A stretch of DNA of 64,000 nt from Heliocidaris tuberculata. Lineage: Eukaryota; Echinodermata; Echinoidea; Camarodonta; Echinometridae. Under the pieces are notes generated by a model. The model had not been told where the DNA came from, ran no database searches, and saw only the letters and a program-made list of their open reading frames with translations. The stretch is taken from positions 30,621,180 to 30,685,179 of the forward strand of contig CM046833.1 in the NCBI GenBank assembly GCA_025618425.1. The letters run 5' to 3'. Below are positions 43,556-53,639 of this stretch, piece after piece. The first letter of the stretch is position 1, and each line of letters starts with the position of its first letter. The position numbers and the translations under genes were made by a program.

Positions 43556-44078
43556 CCCGGAAGGGGGGGCACTCACGTATATTGGTGGTACGGGGACGTG
43601 CCGCTTTGATGACCCCCTTTTTCAGACCCCGATTTCCGTTCTCTAGATACTCAGTTCCGCTCAGGAGCCGCTCAGCCCCGCTCTGAAGACCCCCGTTATG
43701 AAACATATCCGTTCGCATATGCGGCCGGGAGCGTGGCGGAGGCAGTTGTCGCTCGACCTGGTCTCGCGCCCTAGGCCCTTTCGTCGCGCGAGCCTTGAAA
43801 ACTGCTCCAGCTAGCTAGCTACTAGCGCTACACGGCGCGGGCGCGGCCCCCGGCGCGGCCCGTCCCGAGATCCTGCGATAGCGAAGGTGTACCGCCGATA
43901 AAGCGAGGTTAGTTTTGTAGCTCCCTAGACCCTGTTTTTCACTCTGCCCAATAGATCATAGTTCCCAAGACCCCGTATTTTACACCTTGAAGTCAGTTCC
44001 TTAGACCCCTTTTCGGGGATTCGTGAGGCACACCCCCGTCAAAATATAAGTCCAGTGCCCCCCCCCCCCCCCCCCGGG
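43556..44078. mobile_element. GC-rich hAT-like element, 523 bp, 8-bp target duplication
   Basis: The left end CCCGGAAGGGGGGGCACTC and the reversed right end CCCGGGGG (about 22 G) CACTGG are flanked by exact CCAGGATC (43548-43555 and 44079-44086). Inner matches include ACGGGGACGTGCC against ACGGGGGTGTGCC. The middle (about 43700-43880) is far more GC-rich than the window, with GGCGCGGGCGCGG strings. Non-coding. Confidence 0.85.
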
Positions 44079-44089
44079 CCAGGATCATT

Positions 44090-45130
44090 ATACCACGGTG
44101 ATTCTACATGAAATTAACCTGACATGTACTACACAGTGCTGGTTAAAGTTATGGATGTTATGGATTTACTGAAGATGTATGTCCTAAGTTTGTGCACAGG
44201 GCTATATCTAAAACCTACAAAAGATTTCGTGAATCTGGTAGCACCATTGGATAGAGGAAGCTAAAATTACCTAGGGACAACATCTTCTTTTAATTTGGAT
44301 GAGAAATTACGAAGATATTGACAAAAGATCGACAAATTTTGCTACCTTTTTTTGCGTCAGTTTCCGAAAAATATGAAGTTGACGACAACGGTCTAGAAAT
44401 CCTCATTTTGAGAGATGTCATCAAACGTCGAAGTAAAATTTGATGCGAAATGATTGTATGATATTTTGTCCTTCAAATGATGCAATTATCTTACATTAAA
44501 GTGATGGATCGCTATATTGGATAACTTAGATGTAAACTCACGTAGATCTGGGGCTTTCATTCCTTTTTTTTTTCTTCTTCTTTTTTTTTCAGTTCCAGCG
44601 CGATGAGATCGCGATATCTCCGAAATTTTTCCTCGATTTATTTTCTTGTTGGAACCACTTTTAGTCCAGAATTTTGCTTTGCCTTTGGCATAAATCTATC
44701 TGAATAAATAAATGTAGAATATATGAAATCATGGATGGCTTACTAGTATCACATTACTAAAAAAATTTGTAATGTGGTCACCCCATCAGAAAAGTCTACT
44801 TTCTAAATGTATATGGTGGCAGACTTATTTCCCCGGCCTCACAAATTAATTTCCCCCTATGAATACGCTGTTCTCCTTGTGGAAGTCCCCTTTTCTCGTT
44901 ATTGTGAGATTCATCAACATAATCAATGAATAGAACATTATTTTTTAACTCCTAATTGAAAATAATATCACTAGTAAGATACTCATCAGAAATGCATGAA
45001 GCGGCCGAAAAGCAAGGAATATTGTCAGTGATCGATAAATCCTAAATATTCCTCGCCGTTCCTGAGAAAACGTTCAGAGTTAACACTAGTGTTTTATTAT
45101 ATTTTCCCTCATATAAAAAGGAATAATGAT
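44090..45130. other. No gene recognised
   Basis: AT-rich, with a T-run near 44565-44590. Confidence 0.4.
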
Positions 45131-45137
45131 AATGATT

Positions 45138-45497
45138 ATCCACATCAGGCATCTAAGCAATGTAATTTTTACATTTTATTGCCCGGGTTTGATAAGTATG
45201 ATAAGCCAGCAAAATTGCGGGTCGATAAATTGTTTATTGCCCGGTTTCGAAAGTCAATGGGATCTGCATGTTAAATAGTGGGAAATAAACTGTATTTTTT
45301 ACAATATTTTCGAGTTCGCTCTATAAATGTCTGATTCTGTCAATAATAATAAAATGGACTGGCTGCTTTCGGGGGATACAACAATAACTGCCCTCACTAG
45401 AATCGTATTGCCCTCGTCTTTGACTCGGGCAATACGATTCTAGTTCAGGCAATAAATATTGTATCCCCCTCAAGGCCAGTCCATATGTTATTATTCT
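45138..45497. mobile_element. Second copy of the dispersed repeat, ending in a palindrome
   Basis: 45150-45415 matches 33850-34095. From about 45341 to 45497 it is an inverted repeat: GGACTGGC...GGGGGATACAA and GAATCGTATTGCCC return as GGGCAATACGATTC and GCCAGTCC, with a 13-base loop. Probably one end of a MITE. Confidence 0.65.
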
Positions 45498-45499
45498 TA

Positions 45500-46745
45500 T
45501 AATATGCCGTTGTATAGCGCAGTATAAATACACAAAATACGCCGTGTTTTTTTATTCCATTAGTATTCTTTTTTTCAATTGATTTTTTTTCCAGCGGTTT
45601 ATCACGGCATATGTGAACAAGCCTTTAGCGGTAAAAGTGACACGATCGTACCTTTTTAGTTTTGATAAGTATGGTCTTGTGTTGACATAACCTCTGAAAT
45701 TTGCTATGACCTGTCCTTTTCATCGCACCACTTGCAGACATCCAGGCATAGAGATGCAGAACAGGTCCAGGCATAAGCTCTATAGCCACAGACGCAACCC
45801 TTTAAGACGCAACCCTTTAAGACAAGGTCCGATGACCTAGCACTAGGTTTCCTGTTTGTCTAAAAATCTGCCTCAGCTACACAAAATCATTATTACATTG
45901 GGGTTTTTCTAACACTGGTTTGACTTTTAGTGAGTAGCCGTCATAGTCTGTATCTTCCCCTGTTTACAGAGGCATGAATTATTTCGATTTGAAGCACTCA
46001 GTTGGCGCTGTGCAATGCACCTCGCGTGCAACGGGTGTTACATTCGAATAAAAACGCGGGCTTTAATGAGCTGTAAATAGCCAGATATTGAAAGCTACCA
46101 GCAGGATCGCATCCAAACCTCATCATAGAGAGATATTAAGTGTAACAGGATATATGCTTGCATGATTTATTCCTCTCTTTCGTGATTGATGCTCGTCATT
46201 TTTCCTATTAGAATAAACATTTCATCAGCTTTAAAATGTCGGAAAGTAACTATATGATAGGCCCTATTTTATTTAAACAACATTTTAATGGGTTCCTCGG
46301 AATAGATAGCAGAGCAGTAGGATTATAAATGGAAGTATTTCTATCACTAAAACTATCATCGACATCGCAAAGTGTAGATTCTGATTCATTTTTAGAAATA
46401 GGCTCTTTGACGTCATTGACTATCTATTTCCAGTGTTATACACAGGTTTGTGTGCCGAGTGTCGCATGACTGATTTATCGACTGATTTTTTACTGGTATA
46501 AAGGTTAGAGTTCCCTTGGCTGATTAAGAAAATGTCTTTTTAAAGGTGTCTTTAAAGTCCAGGGGCTACAATTTGATTGAGGCTTACTTTGGCCACACCC
46601 TCAATCTTTAAAGATAAAATAAGTTTGGATTTATAGCTCCCCTTTTTTCAAGCCAGAATCAGCGTTTTCACCAGCACTCGTTTACTTAAAAACACGGTCG
46701 TATCCGGGGCTTTTATTCGTTCATAAAAAAAAGGCTTTGAAACAC
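45500..46745. other. No gene recognised
   Basis: Contains a 17-bp tandem duplication GACGCAACCCTTTAA at about 45790-45825. Nothing else. Confidence 0.4.
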
Positions 46746-46750
46746 AGATA

Positions 46751-47309
46751 CACTTTAAAAACTACAGTGTTAATTCACCATTTAAAAGGGCCAAGGAGTG
46801 ACCACTTTTTCAAAATGGTAGATGAACACTTTTAACATGCTGGATGCAACACTATAAAGCCTAAATCCAGCATGTTAAAAGTGTTAATCTACAGTCTTCA
46901 TTCATTCATTCCATTTATTTCATCTATTCATAAAAAAGGCAAATTTACAAAAACTATAGAACAATCACAGTATAATAGCACATGAATGAGGTTTGTGCTG
47001 CCACCAACAAAGGATAAACGACATATTTATACATAAATGCAAAACAGAGAAACCAAAGTAAAGCAAAAACAAACAATACAAAAGTAAGAGTAAAGCCTGA
47101 ACATAGATTACTATGTTCATACTACTAAGTATTATAAGTATTCGGTATTAGTGATTTCAACCTCCTTTTGAAGATTTTAAGAGAAGAACTACATTTTTAT
47201 ATGTGAAGGTTAATTATTTCAGATTATGGGCCCCCATACCATTTTGAAAAAAAAATGGTTACTCCACGGCCCTTTTAAATGGTGATTTAACACTTAAGTT
47301 TTTAGAGTG
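46751..47309. mobile_element. Tc1/mariner-type MITE (CACTCTAAAAA ends, TA target)
   Basis: The left end CACTTTAAAAACTACAGTGT and the reversed right end CACTCTAAAAACTTAAGTGT continue as a match for about 65 bases (CACCATTTAAAAGGGCC, TTCAAAATGG). TA flanks both ends. Inside are a 28-bp hairpin (46818-46892) and a LINE tail (about 46896-46935). Confidence 0.65.
46818..46892. repeat. Near-perfect hairpin nested in the MITE
   Basis: 46825-46845 (AACACTTTTAACATGCTGGAT) is exactly complementary to 46865-46885. Beyond one mismatch the stem extends to about 28 bp (GTAGAT/ATCTAC). Loop 19 bases. Confidence 0.85.
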
Positions 47310-48270
47310 TACAAAATCAGAAAAAGGCAGGGCCACAATTTGCGCGGAGAAAAGAACATATAAACTTGATACCCTGAAATAGCGTTTAACTTTGCTTTTA
47401 CGATATTCTTGTCCATAGCATCAATGCCGCTGCTGTCTGTGAGTCAACAGTCAGGGTAAATCATAATGACAATGATTTGCCGTAATTACCTTGCACTCAG
47501 ACGAGACGAATTCCATCATCATTGTTTGTACACAATTAAGAGGGTACACAATAAAAATGTCTGTTTGTACATGACCGGGTTACATAGACAATGGCAATCA
47601 TTACACGCATAGGTATTATTAACAGGCTTTGAATACATGATGTAAATGACATGATGCCATAAGGTTTTTTGGGTTTTTTGCTTTTGCATTGATTACTATT
47701 CTCATTAGAATTTGAATGTCATATTCTAAGAAATGATTTAGACACAAAATTTAAAACGGGTTCTCAACATCTTATTTATTTATTTATTAATGGTCAGCAT
47801 GGCCAGAAAATTAATTATGTATACAACGGTAAATGAAAAAAAAAAACATGGAAGATGGTCGTTCTAAAATACACAAAAAATAACAGTAAAAAATTATGAC
47901 AATTGCGTAATCAATGTTAATAGATAGAAAGTTTGGTAATCATAATATTCTACATAAATAATATTCAAAGTAAACAACGTTTTATTCATAATGTGAAAAT
48001 AGCTTTTCACTAATCTAAGTTTGACATTATGAGAGACAGAGTACGAAAGGAAAAAAAGTTTGAATGAAACACATCTCTTTGAAAGAAACTAAGCAAAGTA
48101 ATTAACATCTACATCGCAGGAAATGATGTAGAATGAACTATACTACTAACTATGCCATGAAATGCACTAATTACGATTAAGAGGCCTGTGTTATTGCGAC
48201 AGGCCTCAGACAATATAATTATTTGCTTTTCATGACACGCTTTATGATCAGCCTTGTCAAGTCATATAAA
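47310..48270. other. No gene; possible LINE tail at 47770-47850
   Basis: The minus strand near 47770-47850 reads CTGGCCATGCTGACCATTAA followed by AATA units, as in LINE 3' ends. Otherwise AT-rich and featureless. Confidence 0.4.
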
Positions 48271-48276
48271 TATAGG

Positions 48277-48578
48277 CAGCGGCGTATCTAAAGGGGCAAA
48301 GGGGGCACAGAGGACGTGCTACCCCGCCCCCAATTTAGTATAGTAAAGTTCCCCCACCCCCCCCCCCCCAATAAAAAAAAAAGAACATGACGAGAGGGAA
48401 AATGGAGATGGGAAAGGAACGTCAAAAGAAGACGCTGCGACTTCCTCCCATACTCTTCCACCAATTAATGACTTGGTTAACTTGCATTTTTCCATCGGAT
48501 AAAACAGATGCCTATCCCCACCCCTCTCCTCCATTATTTCTGCGCTTTATAAATGTCTGCCACCATGCTACGCCATCG
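48277..48578. mobile_element. Probable hAT-like MITE
   Basis: Left end CAGCGGCGTATCTAAAGGGG, reversed right end CGATGGCGTAGCATGG, internal C- and A-runs and purine-rich sequence similar to 26680-26750. No matching target duplication immediately at the ends (ATATAAAT occurs at 48264 and 48590). Confidence 0.5.
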
Positions 48579-48702
48579 AAAACAAGAAGATATAAATGAC
48601 GGTAATGAAATACATCACGATGAAACAATTATCACGAACAAATTCAAACCAAAGAGCTCGGGCCAGATGCTGGAAATTATATCCAACATATCCAGTAACA
48701 TA

Positions 48703-48718
48703 GGGGGGGGGGGGGGGG
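48703..48718. repeat. G-run
   Basis: About 16 consecutive G. Confidence 0.95.
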
Positions 48719-49011
48719 AGGATACCTGGTAAAATACACCAATATTCTTTTACTTCAATCAATCAATGAAAATCTGTCAACAATACACTATAGGCAACCT
48801 GCGGGTAATAACTCTAATTGAGTATATAGGAAATTGAGGAAATTGTTTCTAAGCTGCAATCACTTTCAAATTTTACTCATCCTGTTATTATCCCACCCGG
48901 TGCTGCGGAACTTCAACTTTAGGTCAACCACAGTGAAATCTGGCGAGTTCTATTGTGAAGTCTTCCCCGCTTATGATATCTGTATACGAAATCTGTAGCT
49001 GTATCATTAAC

Positions 49012-49193
49012 CTCTTTCTCTCTCTCTCTCTCTCTTTATCTATCTATATATCTATCTTTCTCTCCCCCTCAAACTAAATATCTCTCTGTTTTGCTTTATT
49101 TTGATATTCTTCCCTGCTCATAACAATCTTTGGAAGTACTAGTTCACATGTTCGCGTCTACTCCTTATCTGTCCCATTCATTCTTCCTCCCTC

Positions 49194-49225
<32 letters not shown>

Positions 49226-49430
49226 TCTGTCTGTCTGTCTCTCTTTCTCTCTCTCTCTCTCCTCTGTCTGTCTGTCTCTCTTTCTCTCTCTCTCTCTCTC
49301 TCATTCTACATTGTTCCATCCTCTATCTGTCCCCTCTTTTCTGTTTCTATATATGTCTCTCTATCTCTATCTCGCCCACCTCCCCCCCCCCCCCCCCCCT
49401 CTCTCTCTCTCTCTTAACAGTTCTGTTCTC
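49012..49430. repeat. (CT)n, (CTGT)n and C-run tracts
   Basis: Long CT repeats with CTGT runs (49223-49236, 49265-49276) and a C-run (49382-49399). Predicted Leu/Ser-rich frames here are artefacts. Confidence 0.9.
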
Positions 49431-49999
49431 CTGTCTCTCTTTCTCTCTGTTTCTGCAACCCACTTCTCTCTCATCAATGTTGACTTTTCAAATATACAAA
49501 TTAAAAATCTTTGATATATATTTGTACTGTAGATCATTTTTTTAACATCAGACTACACTTTTTCCCATTACATCAACTAAAACGTAACTGAAACGCTGCA
49601 AATATTACGACTTAACGCATTTCCTCGTCACGATTCATTAACGTTTGAAAAAGCTAGATGTAGAATGACTTTGCTGCCTGTAAATTATACCAATACAACA
49701 AAACATAAATCAGAGACAAGGAGAAGTCACTGTGAAATCTGCATTTGCCGAGACTCGTCAAACTCCAAAAAGCCTCATGAATTCAAACACAAACTTACAT
49801 TATTTTGATGTTGTTATATTTGCCAATGGATTATTCCTTCTTTACATTATACTTTCTTACAATACAAATTAATATCAGTGCATTGTCAAATCATGTCTTG
49901 CCTTCTTTATTACATTTATCCTTCACGTCACGTCTTTCTTTACGCTCTATATGTAACTTACTATAATTATGGTCACTACCCCTGTAGTATGCACATCGT

Positions 50000-50188
50000 G
50001 CTCTCTCTCTCTCTCTCTCTCTCTCCTTCTCTCTCCTTTCTTCTCCTCTCCACCTCTCATCTCTTTTTCTTTACTCTTCACATATGCAGCAACATTTTCT
50101 ATCCTTGTATTTCTCTATCCTTGTATTTCTCTATCCTTGTATTTCTCTATCCTTGTATTTCTCTATCCCCTTGCTTTATTTTCTGTTG

Positions 50189-50223
<35 letters not shown>
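50000..50223. repeat. CT tract, 16-bp tandem repeat, (AT)n
   Basis: (CT)n at 50000-50024; four copies of TATCCTTGTATTTCTC at about 50100-50164; about 17 AT units at 50190-50223. Confidence 0.9.
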
Positions 50224-50230
<7 letters not shown>

Positions 50231-50239
50231 TATTTATTT

Positions 50240-50700
50240 CTTATTATGCGTTTATGTCTTATCTGTCAGTCTTCATTGTCTCTGTTGACCTTTCCAATGT
50301 TCACTATACTATTTACGTGTCGTAACAAGTTTTCAAATTACGGATTTATAATTGTATTATTTATTCTGCCACTTTTTGGTAATCTATGTATATTGATATT
50401 TTTTTCAAATCAGTATATTTACATACTAAAACAATATGTTTGTCATTATTTTGAGGGATCCTCATTTTACAAGCTCTGCTTTTCAGTGGATCCCTCCATT
50501 TCCACAGGTTTAACTTCAAAAATAAAAAAAAAGAACTATATTATACTGGACGTTTATGTATACTTTCTATTTCATAACTTTAAACCATGTAGAATGTATT
50601 ATATCATTGAATATTGAATTGTATATTTGATATCTTGTCAAAATCACTGTTCTGTTGGAAATGAATTAAAACTGAACTGAACAGAACTGAACTGATCTTC
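50240..50700 (+). mobile_element. Possible LINE 3' UTR
   Basis: AT-rich sequence ending GGAAATGAATTAAAACTGAACTG with repeated GAACTGAA units, reminiscent of a LINE tail. No coding remnant. Confidence 0.25.
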
Positions 50701-50744
50701 TATGTCGATATTGAGAGAACTCAAAAGTTTTCTACTCGTGTAAA

Positions 50745-51775
50745 GACACTCTCTCTAAAAAAATCCAAAAAAATCAACAACAAAAAAAATCGAGTGATCA
50801 CTCGAGAGCGAAACTCAACTCTTTTTCTTTTAGAGACCACTCGATAGTCACTCGATATTCACTCCTAAACAAGTGATCACTGACGTGACTCCCGGGGCAG
50901 TGAAAACATAGTGAAAATTCACTCTTTTTTTTTTTAGAGATGATGATGTGGCTGATGTTGGTAATGGCAATAATAATGATGTTGTTGGCGGCAATCATAA
51001 AACAAAAATAAACAAACTTACTCTGGCTGGGCTGCTGGTGACGATGGCGCAACTACTGAACTATCAGCTTGAGATGGGGATGTAGGTGATGGTGATGATG
51101 ATAATGGTGGTGATAACGATGAAATGGCAGAACCCCGCTCAGCCATGTTTGCTTTCCTGGACAACCCACGCAACTCTCGAAAGAAACGTTAACTCTTTAC
51201 ATCTGAACCTTTCAAAATCACGTTGGAAGGCGCCAAGACGTACGACCAAAGTGATGCTAAACGCAAACATGGCAAAGGCAAGTAAAAGGGTCTCATTCAT
51301 ACCGAGTTAGAAAACTGACTCATCACGGCTTCAGTTCTATTCGTGTTTTCTTGTATTAATTACGTTTAAACAGTTGCTCATCTCTTTTCAAATCCCTGTC
51401 CTGAGTCACTGTGCGTTAGGCCTCTTCTGTCGTTAGCCATCTTAGATCCCCTACATCTCATAATCCTGATAAACATAATGAGCGCATCATGTGTGAGCAA
51501 GGTACGTTCACACGGATAAGGAAAATGTGGTCGTTGAACATTCAAACTACTCACTTTTTAGTGCAAAGAAGTGGAAATCCTCTCTTTTAGGAGTGGGGTC
51601 ACTTTGTTTTGGAATAAAATCCATTCCAAATTATATTCAATTCACTCGAAAGTAGCGGCGTGAATAACTCTTTAGAGAGTGGATTCCACTATTTTGATTT
51701 GATTTTGATTTCCACTCCAAATCAAAGTGATGCTCAATAATACCACTCAAAGAGTGGAGTTCCACTCTAAAAAAG
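50745..51775. repeat. CACTC/GAGTG motif clusters
   Basis: Two clusters (50745-50940 and 51540-51775) contain more than a dozen CACTC or GAGTG motifs, several as palindromes (GAGTGGATTCCACTA, CACTCAAAGAGTGGA, TGATCACTCGAG). CTCTAAAAAA strings occur at both sides. They may be eroded ends of CACTCTAAAAA-type elements. Confidence 0.45.
51022..51146 (-). CDS. Weak candidate first coding exon
   Basis: Minus strand: AAACATGG start context, then MAERGSAISSLSPPLSSSPS, a Ser/Pro-rich stretch of 41 codons, running straight into CCAGAGTAAGT (donor GTAAGT at 51021-51016, phase 2). The upstream sequence is less AT-rich than average. Part of the sequence is a TCA/ATC-type repeat, which weakens the case. 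No downstream exon was found. Confidence 0.25.
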
Positions 51776-51779
51776 TCCG

Positions 51780-53150
51780 TTATTTAATTACAGCCTTTTC
51801 ATATTATATTAACAAGATCTATATACAAATGGATATCATTTCGATTTTTTTTCCTTTTTATTGATGTTGTTTAGGGTTTGAAATACTGTTACATCAAACT
51901 GTCTTGTCAAAGTATTTATGTACATTTGCCATTATTTTACAAAGGTAAAATAAATGGCTACCTCATAATAGGAACGCACCTTAATGAAACTTCAGTGGGA
52001 TGGGATTGGGTTACAAAAACAGCGTTTTATAAATGCATTGCTTTATTACTACTTTAATTCCTATTTTTACATGGATGTTTTATTTTTCATACATTCTATA
52101 AGTGTGAATTTGATTTACAAGAAGGATAAATAAATTATTTGATAATTATTAAATATCATCGAATTGGATCGTATGCCGAAGGCATCTCCAAGGCTGCACA
52201 GTCTGGCTATGGGTACAAACCCTTTTAGTATTTTAGTTCATCCTATACGTGTATAATGCGAACCATACGAAGTCATTTACGCAATGAGAGAAATGGCAGG
52301 TGATCTAATTAACTAATCAGCATGATTTTTTTTTCATGTCTGTAAATCCTTTGAATGAAAACACGGATAGGGGGGCTCGATCGGACAGGAAGCAGAGCTC
52401 TGGAGTGGCTTATCATCCCACAGAGCATTACTTTACTCAAAGAGGAAATATTCCTTAAACGATGAGTTCCAAAACTGGTTTATAAATGAGGAGATGAAAA
52501 TAAACCCAGTGCAAGTAATCCTCTGTGATGGGGTATATGAAGTTGACCTGATCAGGGCATGGTGTTCATTATCTAGAGCCTGCAGTCTATGGGATTGATT
52601 TACTCTCGTTAGAATTATTAATTCTGATAAAGACTCTTCAAGGGGAAAGAAAAACAAGCAAATAACTTATCATTGAAGCTATATTTTTTTTTATCAATCT
52701 TAATACAGTTTTTTAAAATGTCTAGATATCAAACGGTTTGCCTCGTAAAAGCATATGCATCCTTACTTTTATAATGTTTTAATTTACTTTCGTTATGACT
52801 CTGAACAGTCAGGAATATCATTACTAATCTACTGCTGGCCATACATACATGATTAGCATGCTGCTTTTAATACTTTTAATTCATATTAGCTGCAGACATT
52901 AGTTTCACTCTCTTTTTTCCCCCTCTCTGTCTTTAGAAATGTTAAAATCTAAGAATTGGGTTATTTTCAACTGGTCATACCCTGACCATGCACTGGCTCA
53001 AACAATTACCGTTTTTTGGCAATTAGCACTTGACCACTATCCTGTTATACCCAAATGAAAAATAAATCCCCTGGAATTTTTTTCCTAGACATGTAACATC
53101 AGGGGACTACCCTCTTATGACAGGCGGAAAACAACATAAATATGCACAAC
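51780..53150. other. No gene recognised
   Basis: Unique-looking AT-rich DNA. Confidence 0.4.
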
Positions 53151-53319
53151 TGTATAACTATACAACTGTTGAGTAGATGTATGGTTTTAACCTATCAGGA
53201 CACAGGAAACTATAAAATTATAAAACTGTCCAACTGTAAGGAGCCAAACATGTATAGTTGCATAGTTGTTTAGTAAGCGGGCCAAAGTGCCATAATCACG
53301 TGCAACTATACATCCATAC

Positions 53320-53630
53320 CGCTGACGAGTAGATGTATAGTTTTAACCAATCAGATCACAGGAAACTATACAACTATACATCTACTCCCGCAGTCTGGAA
53401 AAGATGTATAGTTTTAACCAATCAGATCACAGGAAACTATACAACTATACATCTACCCGCAGTCTAGAATAGATGTATAGTTTTCACCAATCAGATCACA
53501 GGAAACTATACAATTATACATCTACCCCCTCAGTCTGGAATAGATGCATAGTTTTAACCAATCAGATCACAGGAAACTACAAAACTATACATCTACTCCC
53601 GCAGTCTGGAATAGGTGTATAGTTATGTAA
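53320..53630. repeat. 69-71-bp tandem repeat, each unit a hairpin
   Basis: CAGTCTGGAA-type unit starts at 53391, 53460, 53531 and 53602 (spacing 69, 71, 71), preceded by more diverged copies from about 53165. Each unit has AGATGTATAGTT and its complement AACTATACATCT around TTAACCAATCAGATCACAGG, so each can fold and each carries a CCAAT box. Confidence 0.9.
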
Positions 53631-53639
53631 AATCACACA

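Noticed and set aside
43314..43718. 134-codon minus-strand frame
   Set aside because: It spans the border of the GC-rich hAT-like element (43556); not a natural gene.
48319..48599. Overlapping 70-codon frames on both strands
   Set aside because: They lie inside a probable hAT-like MITE and show no domain.
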